Source: a bacterium
GTDB lineage: Bacteria > Pseudomonadota > Gammaproteobacteria > Burkholderiales > Burkholderiaceae_C
DNA: 64,000 bases
Direction of reading: 5' to 3'
Assembly: GCA_030824555.1 (NCBI GenBank)
Contig: JAVBXK010000021.1
Span: forward strand, 119,914 to 183,913
Of this stretch, positions 47,440-55,268 are shown in pieces; the stretch's first letter is position 1, and each line of letters begins with the position of its first letter. The notes beneath the pieces were generated by a model. That model was given only the letters and a program-made list of their open reading frames with translations. It searched no databases and was not told the origin of the DNA. Made by a program: the position numbers and the translations under genes.

Positions 47440-48000
47440 TCAATGCAGCAACGTCGGTGCACTTTTTGCAAGTTGTGCTTTGCCTTGTATCCACTCAGGC
47501 CAGATATGCCCGGAAGCCTCAGTCGAGGCTGACACCCACCCAGCCCGCCGACACTGCTCATGCACGATGCTGAGCCATTGCCGCAGCGGCAGCGCCTGCA
47601 TCGACACACAGGCTTCCATCAGTGGGTCTGGCTGGTCAGCAGGCGTGGGCTGACCTTTGAACGTCAAACGCACAGCCTGCGGATTCACTGTCACATCCAC
47701 CGAATGCACCAACCAGGCCTGCTGCGTCGCATTGGCCCGCACGGGTGCCTGCGGCTCCATGGTGGCAACAGCAGCCTGCTGGGCAAAGCTTTGCGCCAAC
47801 TCGGCCCGCATATCGGCCCCCAAACCACCCGATACACCCGTTTGTTGCGCCAGCCAGCTCAGCAAATGCGGCACCAGTCGGTTGAGCAAACGTTGTGTCA
47901 GCCAAAGCACCACCGTCTGCTGAGGCGCACATTCACCACACAGGCGAATGCGGTCCTCGCTGTCAATGAACTCGGTCGTGATGCGTTGCAACTCCAGCAT
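47440..48000 (-). CDS. Hypothetical protein, surface-locus type
   Basis: This 186-residue soluble protein is predicted with no signal peptide. It is mixed in composition, with several Trp (LSWLAQQTG, RQWLSIVHEQCRRAGW, HIWPEWIQG). Two Cys lie in a CxxC-like arrangement near the start (LCGECAPQ). I do not recognise the family. It is convergent with gspD and lies just after the glycosyltransferase remnant on the same strand. Confidence 0.55.
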   Translation of the reverse strand: MLELQRITTEFIDSEDRIRLCGECAPQQTVVLWLTQRLLNRLVPHLLSWLAQQTGVSGGLGADMRAELAQSFAQQAAVATMEPQAPVRANATQQAWLVHSVDVTVNPQAVRLTFKGQPTPADQPDPLMEACVSMQALPLRQWLSIVHEQCRRAGWVSASTEASGHIWPEWIQGKAQLAKSAPTLLH

Positions 48001-48268
48001 GGGCGCAGGGCGGCACAGTGGCCGTTACAAAAAGTTGAAAAATGGGCACACCAGTGACGGTGTGAGCTGTTCTATTGATGAAATTGGCCTCCAGCGCTTT
48101 ATGAAAAAGCGCTGAATGCTCTTGTTTTTGAACTTGCAGCCAAAACGCATCAGTCTGGCTGTGCTTCAAATAGCCGCGCAGGAACGATTCGCCAGCCGCA
48201 TTGCGGCCCATCAGCTTGGGGCCGCTGGTGTTATAGGCTTCGGGGTGGTAGTAAATGGCGGCAGTCAT
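47963..48268 (-). pseudogene. Truncated glycosyltransferase remnant interrupted by a REP-like element
   Basis: From ATG 48268 the frame reads MTAAIYYHPEAYNTSGPKLM and then GRNAAGESFLRGYLKHS, resembling the start of glycosyltransferases found beside surface-layer loci. After about 44 residues it enters the dispersed palindrome (encoding ALFHKALEANF) and then meaningless sequence that runs over the next gene's start before a stop at 47963. No GT catalytic region follows. The family call for so short a stretch is tentative. Confidence 0.5.
48079..48138. repeat. REP-like palindromic element, copy beside the glycosyltransferase remnant
   Basis: AGCGCTTT (48093-48100), five bases and AAAGCGCT (48106-48113) form a perfect 8-bp stem. 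Flanks TGAAATTGGCCTCC and AATGCTCTTGTTTTTGA match the copy at 51742 closely over about 60 bases. Confidence 0.85.
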
Positions 48269-48392
48269 GCGCCATATTGTCCATGTGTTTGTGTGGTGTC
48301 CCTGGTTTCGGCTGTGTTGTACACAACCGAAATGGAGCGAGCTTTCCATGCACTCGGCGTCGTGTTGCTGGCATTCTTCGCCCAACGCTTGC

Positions 48393-48875
48393 TCAGAACA
48401 TCCGCGGATCGAACCCGAACGGATTGCGTTCGACCACAAGCCGGATTCGAGCGTACTGAGGATGGATGGGGTTGAGCAGCAGGTTGCGCTCAAGCGGCTC
48501 GACAAACGACGGGACCCACAGGCCAAGGCTGGCTCCGCGCGACAGCCAATCATCCCCCAGACTTCTGGTCAACGGCACATCCGTTGCCCAGTGCGCAGCC
48601 AATCCCATGTCGATCACATCATCGAGCTTGACGTCGTGTGGCAAATCCAGGCGCATGAGGATTTGGTCTTTGACCGCCAGCCCGCCGGTGTGTACACGTT
48701 TTTCCAACTGGCACAGCGCACGGCTGGAACTTGCGTAGACAACTTGTCGGCCGGTTCGGCTGTGCCATCGGCTATCGAAGAAGGTAGAGCCAAGGCCTTG
48801 GCTCATGAGAATGTTCGTTTCGTCAGGCTGCGGTGATGGGCAGTATCCGATCCGCCAGACGCAAGTGCTGTTCAA
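48393..48875 (-). CDS. RES domain toxin
   Basis: This is a RES-family protein of 160 residues, toxin of the RES/Xre (ParT/ParS-like) module; family members degrade NAD+. Conserved pieces are SRWHSRTGRQVVYASSSRALCQLE (Arg, Tyr and Glu of the active site), TRSLGDDWLSRG, VPSFVEP and the closing LLNPIHPQYARI and FGFDPRMF. It begins with TTG at 48875 overlapping the antitoxin stop (TTGA). Length and motifs are complete, so it is probably functional. Confidence 0.85.
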   Translation of the reverse strand: MNSTCVWRIGYCPSPQPDETNILMSQGLGSTFFDSRWHSRTGRQVVYASSSRALCQLEKRVHTGGLAVKDQILMRLDLPHDVKLDDVIDMGLAAHWATDVPLTRSLGDDWLSRGASLGLWVPSFVEPLERNLLLNPIHPQYARIRLVVERNPFGFDPRMF

Positions 48876-49315
48876 GCGACCCCACCGTATTTCGTGGACA
48901 TCAGCAGATTCTTGACGAGCTGCGCCCCATAGGATGTTTTGGCCGCATCCAGCGGCACCTCGTTGTCCAGCAGCGGGTGCGGCGTGCGCAACCAGGCGGA
49001 CGCGCCAGCTTCGGTCGCAAACACATCTGCGGCCATGTCATGAATCTCCACCAATCGCAACAAGGTCTCTGCTGCATGGGGCGGCAAATTCTGGCCTTTG
49101 GCAGACAGCCTGGTGGCCGTTCCCCGGTCCAGATCCATGTACTGAGCCAGAACCCCCTTGCCCAGCCCCAGGTACTGGCTCACAGGCTCAATGATTCGGC
49201 TGGAAAGACCCTTGCGTATCAGCTGATGCCCATGGGCAGGGACATCATGAAAGCTGCGCAATCCCAGCATCACCAGCGGGCTGCACAGGGGCGAGGATTG
49301 CATGGCGTTTGTCAT
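48872..49315 (-). CDS. Xre/MbcA/ParS antitoxin (DUF2384)
   Basis: This 147-residue antitoxin has an N-terminal Xre-like helix-turn-helix region (about 40-85) and a C-terminal DUF2384 toxin-binding domain (ADVFATEAGASAWLRTPHPLLDNEVPLD, then GAQLVKNLLMSTKYG). It is upstream of and overlaps the RES gene. A perfect inverted repeat overlaps its start codon, the expected autoregulatory operator. Confidence 0.87.
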   Translation of the reverse strand: MTNAMQSSPLCSPLVMLGLRSFHDVPAHGHQLIRKGLSSRIIEPVSQYLGLGKGVLAQYMDLDRGTATRLSAKGQNLPPHAAETLLRLVEIHDMAADVFATEAGASAWLRTPHPLLDNEVPLDAAKTSYGAQLVKNLLMSTKYGGVA

Positions 49316-49333
49316 GATGCAATTACATCATGA
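49312..49333. promoter_or_regulatory. Operator palindrome of the RES/Xre module
   Basis: TCATGATG and CATCATGA are exact reverse complements separated by six bases. They overlap the antitoxin start codon. Related AATTACA copies sit at 49321 and 49342. Autoregulation by the Xre antitoxin is inferred. Confidence 0.6.
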
Positions 49334-49704
49334 TGCTGTGGTAATTACAACTTTCCATGGCACTCACAGCGCTGCAAGCGGGACTGCCCACATGCCCTCG
49401 CCAAAGGATCGCATCAATGTATGGCTATGACATGCGTCCAATTGTGCATCGAGTAAGCGTCCAAAAATAACATAACACTACCGTCTAAAAGCGCACGCCT
49501 TTGTCAGGCGTAACAGGCTCATGACACGTGCTTGCTTCGGCGAGCACGCCCTTTTCAAGATTGGCTTTCAGTGCCACGAGGGTTGGCAGGTGCCGGAGTT
49601 TGCGTTGCCCTGTGGTGTGATGTGCCGTGCTTTAGATCAGTCTTCTTGACTGTGTAAGGCCAAATCCTTACCATGCCTTCTGCAATGCATCAGGAGAAGT
49701 TGTC
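49334..49704. other. Intergenic region between two toxin-antitoxin modules
   Basis: This is a 371-base AT-richer gap. It contains a TTCG-tetraloop hairpin (49528-49547, GTGCTTGC/GCGAGCAC with one G-T pair) followed by CCCTTTT, and a smaller ACGCCT/AGGCGT hairpin just upstream. On the minus strand at about 49491-49620 a short frame (ending EPVTPDKGVRF) looks like a decayed gene tail, which I cannot assign. The prlF promoter lies at its right end. Confidence 0.5.
49644..49672 (+). promoter_or_regulatory. Candidate prlF-yhaV promoter with operator
   Basis: TTGACT (49644-49649) and TACCAT (49667-49672) are spaced by 17 bases. The inverted repeat TAAGG/CCTTA (49653-49668) lies within the spacer, suited to autorepression by the AbrB-type antitoxin. 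Confidence 0.5.
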
Positions 49705-50028
49705 ATGTATGCCATCCATGAAGTCGCAACCATCACTTCCAAAGGTCAAATCACATTGCCCAAGCCCATCCGACAAGCATTGGGCGTAGATGTGGGCGGG
49801 AAGGTAGCCTTCGATTTTTCGGGTGACAGCGTCATCGTTACACGCGTGAACGGGGATGAGCCACATGAAGACCCCGCTATCGGTGGTTTTCTGGCTTTAC
49901 TGGCACGAGATATTCAGTCGGGTCGCCATGTCACAACCCTACCAGTTGATCTGGCTCGATCGATGGTTGATGCGCTCTCTGGCGGCGTGAACTTAAATGA
50001 CGAGATTGAAGGCGACGTGGCGTTGTGA
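49705..50028 (+). CDS. prlF: PrlF-type antitoxin (AbrB/SpoVT domain)
   Basis: This 107-residue antitoxin has an N-terminal swapped-hairpin AbrB DNA-binding domain (TITSKGQITLPKPIRQALGVDVGGKVAF) and a C-terminal toxin-binding part. AGGAG lies eight bases upstream of the ATG. It partners the YhaV toxin, whose GTG start overlaps its stop. Confidence 0.85.
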   Translation: MYAIHEVATITSKGQITLPKPIRQALGVDVGGKVAFDFSGDSVIVTRVNGDEPHEDPAIGGFLALLARDIQSGRHVTTLPVDLARSMVDALSGGVNLNDEIEGDVAL

Positions 50029-50495
50029 TTCAGCGTCACGGATGGCATCTGCTTTTTCACGACTGTCTGATCGAGCAGCTTCGTAAATTAGACAGTGCCG
50101 CAGTCCGCGCCACAGCACAGGACCCAGACGGGTTCAGGGCCAACGCCAACGTCAAGCTGTTCGCTGCACTGTCTCAATTGATTCTGGAAACAGTGCCCAG
50201 TGATCCGAATCGAGATGAGTATCGGCAAGGCAACACCTTGGGGCCAGCCTTCCGACATTGGCGCAGGGCCAAGATTGGGCGACGGTTCCGGTTGTTCTTT
50301 CGTTTTGATTCCAAGTCCCGGATCATCATCTTTGCTTGGGTGAATGACGAGAACACACTGCGCTCGTCCGGTGCAAAAACAGACCCGTATGCAGTCTTTC
50401 AAAAGATGCTGCAGTCAGGTCATCCACCTGATGATTGGGGTGGTTTGGTGGCTGCCAGTCGGGCGGCTTTGTCATTTCTGGAGATGAATTTTTGA
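50025..50495 (+). CDS. yhaV: YhaV-type toxin (RelE-fold ribonuclease)
   Basis: This 156-residue toxin starts with GTG overlapping the prlF stop (GTGA). GWHLLFHDCLIEQL, NTLGPAFRHWRRAKIGRRFRLFFRFDS and IIFAWVNDENTLR are YhaV landmarks. YhaV cleaves mRNA in a translation-dependent way. The reading frame is intact and of usual length. Confidence 0.88.
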   Translation: MIQRHGWHLLFHDCLIEQLRKLDSAAVRATAQDPDGFRANANVKLFAALSQLILETVPSDPNRDEYRQGNTLGPAFRHWRRAKIGRRFRLFFRFDSKSRIIIFAWVNDENTLRSSGAKTDPYAVFQKMLQSGHPPDDWGGLVAASRAALSFLEMNF

Positions 50496-50517
50496 GGACT
50501 GCCTGACGGTTTTTGGA

Positions 50518-50869
50518 TTAATGCAATCCACTATCCAGGTGTCTGATCAAGTCCATCTGGTCATGCAGGATGCGCAGGACGTCAATCGTTTGCATGTTCT
50601 GATGGATTCTGAGTACCAAAAAATGACGACCCTTGCGACTGTTTCTGGCAACGTGTAGCGTGTGAATATCAGTACCGATTTCTTCACGTTGCTTGACACC
50701 CAAGATGTTTGGCCCAGCATTCAGAGAACTCAAGGCATCTGACAGCGTTTCGTCGTAGATGGTGAGTTGATGTTCACCAAAGTGATGCAGTGTCCACTTC
50801 AGGATGTCTTCATAGTCTTGTTCAGCCGATGCTGTCAGGACGTACCGTCCATTGCTGCCCCGCTGACAT
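50518..50869 (-). pseudogene. parE: ParE-family toxin, frameshifted near the start
   Basis: ATG at 50869 overlaps the parD stop (TGATG) and reads MSAGQQ, but stops after about 15 codons. One base shifted, the frame continues as GRYVLTASAEQDYEDILKWT and then a ParE-like body (HVARNSRKGRHFLVLRI, TIDVLRILHDQMDL) to the stop at 50518. Removing one base from the four-C run at 50858-50861 would restore MSAGSNGRYVLTASAEQ. No alternative ATG, GTG or TTG opens the body near its start. It is either inactivated, phase-switched, or a sequencing error. Confidence 0.75.
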
Positions 50870-51147
50870 CAAGCGCCCATCACCTTGTTTCGGATAATGG
50901 ACAGGTGCAACTTCATATCCTGTGCTGAAGTGAATGCTCGGAATGCACCCGATTCAATGTCTGCCAGTCCAGCTTGGGTGGCTTGGCGTAAGGCAGACAA
51001 GCGGAGTTCGTCTTCTTGCTCTCTGCGTTCAATCAAACGCAACCCTTCCCGAAGGACTTCACTGGCGTTTTGGTACCGCCCACTGCTGACCCAGTTCTCA
51101 ACCAGTTGGGCTTGGTGGTCTGTCAGAACAACATTGCGGGTAGGCAT
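50869..51147 (-). CDS. parD: ParD-type antitoxin
   Basis: This 92-residue ribbon-helix-helix antitoxin contains VVLTDHQAQLVENWVSSGRYQNASEVLREGLRLIERRE, the ParD family signature. It is intact and followed directly by the ParE-type toxin. A 15-bp palindrome lies 26 bases upstream of the start. Confidence 0.88.
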   Translation of the reverse strand: MPTRNVVLTDHQAQLVENWVSSGRYQNASEVLREGLRLIERREQEDELRLSALRQATQAGLADIESGAFRAFTSAQDMKLHLSIIRNKVMGA

Positions 51148-51172
51148 GGCTGGAATTTTTAGAGATTGATAT

Positions 51173-51187
51173 TGGCATAGTATGCCA
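51173..51187. promoter_or_regulatory. parD operator palindrome
   Basis: TGGCATA, a central G, and TATGCCA form a perfect palindrome just upstream of parD. Its centre could double as part of the promoter. Autorepression is inferred from the family. Confidence 0.55.
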
Positions 51188-51405
51188 TTTCATCGGAGTG
51201 GAAACTACCAGTAGTTGGCGCACACCCACCAAACGACCAGCCGTCGTATTCAGAGAAATAGAAAGCCGAATCGCAGTTTCAGTATGGGGTTTTCCATTGA
51301 GGAACAGTTCAATGGGCGTCAGTTTTCGGCTGGCGTCAACACGGCTGGCGTCAAATCGATATTCGCAAGACGTTGAGAGAAGCTGCTTAACGACGGTTTA
51401 CCCGT

Positions 51406-51780
51406 TCACCCCTCCTGCCCAGCCGCCTTTTTCAACAGCGCCACCAGTGCATCGGTGTTTTGCAGCTGGGGTGGCAGTTGCGGTGCAGGCAGTGTCGGGC
51501 CAGTTGCCACAAGGCGACTCATCACCCTGAACCCTGCCAGGTGTGCGTTCACGGCCATCGCCACTTTCTTGGCCTGCAAACACTGGTGGGCCATGTGTTG
51601 TTGACGTGAACGGCGCAAGTGGGCGCAGGCCTTCAGTGCAAGCGCTCGGCCCTGTTCAGTGCTGCAAGCCAGTGAAACTGGATACCTGCTCAATGCCTGG
51701 TGCAACAGCTTGCACAGGGTGATGGCATGAACAAGATTTTTTGTGAAATTGGTCTCTAGCGCTTTATATATAAGCGCCAA
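51406..51780 (-). pseudogene. Possible gene remnant starting inside the REP-like element
   Basis: This open frame of 124 residues has its first residues (MALIYKALETNF) encoded by the dispersed palindrome. The remainder (LLHQALSRYPVSLACSTEQG, then Ala/Arg/Gln-rich helices ending ALLKKAAGQEG) could be the C-terminal part of an older protein. No family recognised and no ribosome binding site; treat as doubtful. Confidence 0.25.
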
Positions 51781-51798
51781 ATGCTACTGTTTTTGAGA
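51742..51798. repeat. REP-like palindromic element, second close copy
   Basis: TGAAATTGGTCTCTAGCGCT is followed by TTATATATAAGCGCC and AATGCTACTGTTTTTGA. This aligns base for base with most of the 48079-48138 copy, including the flanks outside the stem. Confidence 0.85.
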
Positions 51799-51963
51799 TT
51801 GCACCGCACAGGAAAGAGCAGCTTTCGGCGCCAAAAACCCCGGTCGTGAAACTCTGCCGCGACGTCCTGCAACGCCAGCATGGATGGCGGCAAGTTGGCT
51901 GTTGTGGGAATCTGATGAAAAATTCCCCGCTTGCAGCCATGCCTGCCCCAAGACCCACTGAAA

Positions 51964-52989
51964 TCAATGGATTGTGTAACCGATACCGTAGGTGCCGTTG
52001 GTAATCATGTTATCGAAAGCGCTTGTTAAGCCAACTACCCCAACCCCGTACCCAATGACAATCTGTGCGCCTATGAGGCCACTGAGGTCTGCAGGCGTCG
52101 GAACGATGTTGAAGTCGTGAGTACCCAGCGGCCCCGTGAACATTGCGGGTGTAGCTGTACCCGGCGCATAGACAGTCCAATTGCCTTCGGCACTCAAGAA
52201 ATAAACGGCCCCATTGAAAATAACAGCGACAAATACGCTGCCCTGCTTGTCTTGAGCAGACGTTGGCACAGTCAAAGCGCCCTTGATCGTCTGGCCGGTA
52301 AGGGCGCCAGTAGGCGTGACAGTGATAACCGGTGACGTGATGACCTTGGGCTTGACCGTAAACGTCTTGCTCAATGATCCGCAGGTCACAGTCTGGGTGG
52401 CATTGGCTGTGATGGCATCAGCCGATGGTGTGAGTGCCACTTTGGTGCCCAACAAAGCGTCCACAGTGACCGTTGCCAGCGCTGGTGTGCTGGAAATCGT
52501 GCAAGCAGGCAACACGGTGCCCGCAGGCGACGCTGTCACAAACAGGTTTTGCGTGGTGGTGCTGCCCACTTGAAGTTCGGTGCCACTCAGCACAATTTCA
52601 GCCGGGTAGGTCGGTGGCTTGACCACGAACGTTTTGGAAACCGAGCCGCAAGTGAACGTGTGCAGCACAGCTTGCGTGGTACCTGTTGCCGATGCCGACA
52701 CGGTGATCGTTGGACCAAGCAAATACGCTGGGTTGTATGTCGCCAATGCCGGTGTTGGCGTGGTGATCGTGCAATTTGCAAGAGAAGCGCCAGCGGGAAC
52801 AGGCGATACAAAAATGTTCTGAGGGCTGCCCCCGATGTTGATAAACGGACTGCTCAGTGTGACATCTGTCAGCGCGGTTGCAGATGTGGCGGTTGTGCCG
52901 ACACTTTGTGCTTGAGCCACCGAAAGCACGCATGCCCCGGCCAGAAGCTGCACCGCGCGAGTTGCCCACCTTGGTTGTGAATTGTGCAT
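51964..52989 (-). CDS. Secreted protein with two Ig-like repeats
   Basis: This 341-residue protein has a signal peptide (WATRAVQLLAGACVLSVAQA). Two repeats of about 80 residues follow (about 40-120 and 121-205), each with a pair of Cys: CTI and FTCGSVSKTFVVKP in the first, CTI and VTCGSLSKTFTVKP in the second. Each pair probably forms a disulfide across an Ig-like sandwich. The C-terminal part is unrelated (FVAVIFNGAVYFLSAEGNWTVY). GGA lies upstream of the start. It is probably an exported surface or adhesive protein; no family name assigned. Confidence 0.65.
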   Translation of the reverse strand: MHNSQPRWATRAVQLLAGACVLSVAQAQSVGTTATSATALTDVTLSSPFINIGGSPQNIFVSPVPAGASLANCTITTPTPALATYNPAYLLGPTITVSASATGTTQAVLHTFTCGSVSKTFVVKPPTYPAEIVLSGTELQVGSTTTQNLFVTASPAGTVLPACTISSTPALATVTVDALLGTKVALTPSADAITANATQTVTCGSLSKTFTVKPKVITSPVITVTPTGALTGQTIKGALTVPTSAQDKQGSVFVAVIFNGAVYFLSAEGNWTVYAPGTATPAMFTGPLGTHDFNIVPTPADLSGLIGAQIVIGYGVGVVGLTSAFDNMITNGTYGIGYTIH

Positions 52990-53198
52990 GACGACAGTTC
53001 CTTGTCTATATTGAATGGTTGAGTTGATCAATCGGCAAATTCTGACCTGTTTGAGAGCATTGCTCCACTTGTTTTGAAACAATGGCAATCTATCCCATCA
53101 TCAACACCCAACCGGCAAGGTCATCGCAATTTGAGATGCCAACGACGTTGATGGCAGCGGGCTCATCTGATATGGGTGAGGGCACAACATACAGATCA

Positions 53199-54779
53199 TC
53201 ACAATGGCGATGGCGGAGGCTCTGTTCCAGCCATGCTGATCGTCACCGCTTGAGCAACACCGGTCAAAGTCACCACAGGGAACGAATCACTTTGCCCTGC
53301 AGCCAAATCGGTTGGCGTATAAATCCAGTCGCCCGACCGCGTGATACTGAAGCTGCCGTGATGACCCGTACCTGACACATTTGATTGTGGAACGAACCCC
53401 GCATCGGCGCTGTCCCGGTCAAGCACTTTGTACGTGCCAGATACCGGTATCAATTGTCCCGCAGGCAGAACGGCGGAATTGGTGCCACCGAATGCCATTG
53501 GGTCATCGGCACCCACGACGTTCAGGGTCAGCATGGTGCTGACTGTGGTTGGCGCGGATGCACTGTCCGTCACCGTCAGTTCAACCTGAACCGACTGGTT
53601 AGTCTTGATGGCTTGAATGCCTGCGTTGTTAGGCAGAAATTCAAAATAACCTCGCGATGGCACCAACGACAGCATGCCAAACGGCGTGGTTTGGGTGACC
53701 AGGAAATCACTCGGTGCAGCTTCCTTGATGCCATAGGTCAGCTTGCCCACACCGTAAGAACCCGCCAACGTGCCCGAGAACGACACAAACGAGTCATCTG
53801 CCACCGTATCGGTATACGTTTGAGTTGCCACAGCTGCCAGTTTCAGCGCAGGCTCATCCTTTTGCACCAGTACCGTGGTATCGGTCGTGGTGTTCGTCGT
53901 CACCACGGAATAGGCGTTACCCGCTGCCAGACTGGCGAGCAGGTAATCTTTGAGCGAGCCCATTGATGCGGTGGTCGACACCGTCGAGACCAGCTTGGTC
54001 AATGCGTTGAGCACAGACTGCCCTGTGAGGCTGCCATTCAAGTCCGTCTCCAGTGCCAATTTGAGTGTGCTCACATCAGCCGCAGGCAAGTAGGTGCTGG
54101 CGTGCAGATTGGTGAATATGAGATCCACCAATGACGTGGAGTTGATCGCAGTCCCCCCGCTTGCCTGGACCTTGGTCTGCAAAAAATCAGCCAGTCCCGT
54201 CATGCCTTCATAGCGAGTGCCTTCAATGGTCAACCCCGATTTGACGATGGTCTGCGCTTCCTTCAGGAGCGTGAAGCCTGGTGCGGCATCAAACAGCAAC
54301 TTGAACAAACCAAGCACCTGAGCCAAGGCGGCTGCATCCAGTGTGATCGGGTTGACCGAGGCGTCTAAGTTTGCGATGACGTTTTCTATCGTGGTGTTCA
54401 GCGTCACTTGTGCATCAACAAACATCGGATTGTCTGTGGCACGAAGAGCTTGAACCGCCTCTGCAATGACTTGCGCCTTGGTCATCGTCCCTTGAAGTTG
54501 GGTGATCGTCCAATTGATTGCCCAATCTCTGGCCTCTGCGGGGGTTGATGGGGTAAGCAGCGAATTGGCGAGATAGAGGGCAAACGCATCGATATCTTTG
54601 CTCGCCACCAGCGCAAACCCTGCCTCGACGCTGAGTGTGGTTGCCACCTGTGAAAGGGAGCTTCCGTTTTCGCGTGCAGTCACCATGTTTGCCAATTGGG
54701 CAGAAGTGGGCGCAGTGCCGAACATGACAAGGTACAGTGCAATGAGGTCACTGCGAGCAGCGGGTGTGATGGCGGCCAT
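53199..54779 (-). CDS. Surface-locus protein with cadherin/VCBS-like C-terminal repeats
   Basis: This 526-residue acidic, Cys-free protein has a helical N-terminal region (about 1-280) beginning AARSDLIALYLVMFGTAPTSAQLANMV, similar in style to the N-terminus of the large RTX protein nearby. From about 310 come beta-rich repeats (DEPALKLAAVATQTYTDTVA, GMLSLVPSRGYFEFLPN, VTDSASAP and a VCBS-like GDWIYTPT). No Sec signal is seen, which suits type I secretion or export with a partner. The N-terminus was set at MAAITPAARSD. Confidence 0.65.
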   Translation of the reverse strand: MAAITPAARSDLIALYLVMFGTAPTSAQLANMVTARENGSSLSQVATTLSVEAGFALVASKDIDAFALYLANSLLTPSTPAEARDWAINWTITQLQGTMTKAQVIAEAVQALRATDNPMFVDAQVTLNTTIENVIANLDASVNPITLDAAALAQVLGLFKLLFDAAPGFTLLKEAQTIVKSGLTIEGTRYEGMTGLADFLQTKVQASGGTAINSTSLVDLIFTNLHASTYLPAADVSTLKLALETDLNGSLTGQSVLNALTKLVSTVSTTASMGSLKDYLLASLAAGNAYSVVTTNTTTDTTVLVQKDEPALKLAAVATQTYTDTVADDSFVSFSGTLAGSYGVGKLTYGIKEAAPSDFLVTQTTPFGMLSLVPSRGYFEFLPNNAGIQAIKTNQSVQVELTVTDSASAPTTVSTMLTLNVVGADDPMAFGGTNSAVLPAGQLIPVSGTYKVLDRDSADAGFVPQSNVSGTGHHGSFSITRSGDWIYTPTDLAAGQSDSFPVVTLTGVAQAVTISMAGTEPPPSPL

Positions 54780-54998
54780 GTTTGGGGTGCTTTCGGATTG
54801 AGTTTTGCCGTTACTTGCTCTCACATCCTACAGCTTCAGTTGCCTGCGAGCACGGGACGCAATTGCACTAGCTGAGCACAATACAAGTTTTGTTGAGCTA
54901 CCTCAATATCCCGGCGAAGATCGGCCGTGTTTCGGCAATGCTTGGTGGTGTCTTGTGCCAAGAATCGCGGTCATAGAAATAGGTGGCAACCAAACAAA

Positions 54999-55268
54999 TC
55001 AGCCGATCAGCAACAGGTTGCAGGCATGGTCACCATTGTCTGGCAGGCCCACAGCCTTGAGGGTGATCACTGCCGGACAGTCAGACGCATCTGAAGGTTC
55101 GAACAGCATCGACCAGTCAATCTCAGGTGGATTGGATGTTGCCGACGGCAACCCCAGCAGGCTTTGGTCATGCAAAGCGCGGATGGCTTCCAGCAGCGAA
55201 TCCTCTGCTGGTCGGACACCTTGGATCACGAACACTGGGCGTTCAGCGGCAGGATCGATCAAAGCCAT
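54999..55268 (-). CDS. Small hypothetical protein at the end of the methyltransferase operon
   Basis: This 89-residue acidic protein begins MALIDPAAERPVFVIQGVRP. The start ATG at 55268 shares a base with the stop of the DUF6447 fusion gene (TGATG), so translation is coupled. A TTG one codon earlier is also possible. No family recognised. The tight coupling implies it works with the fusion protein. Confidence 0.6.
   Translation of the reverse strand: MALIDPAAERPVFVIQGVRPAEDSLLEAIRALHDQSLLGLPSATSNPPEIDWSMLFEPSDASDCPAVITLKAVGLPDNGDHACNLLLIG

Larger units (their letters stand above)
51188..51963. other. Gene-poor stretch with decayed fragments
   Basis: This is about 776 bases without a convincing intact gene. 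It has near-direct repeats GGCTGGCGTCAA at about 51330-51355, an open minus frame at 51406-51780, the REP-like copy at 51742-51798, and a minus-strand fragment around 51781-51890 reading MLALQDVAAEFHDRGFWRRK that looks protein-like but runs into the repeat. This resembles erosion of former surface-locus genes. Confidence 0.5.

Noticed and set aside
49528..49547. Small RNA or tRNA-like gene at the TTCG hairpin
   Set aside because: Only one hairpin with a short T-run is visible and no promoter or cloverleaf could be drawn; it is noted within the intergenic entry only.
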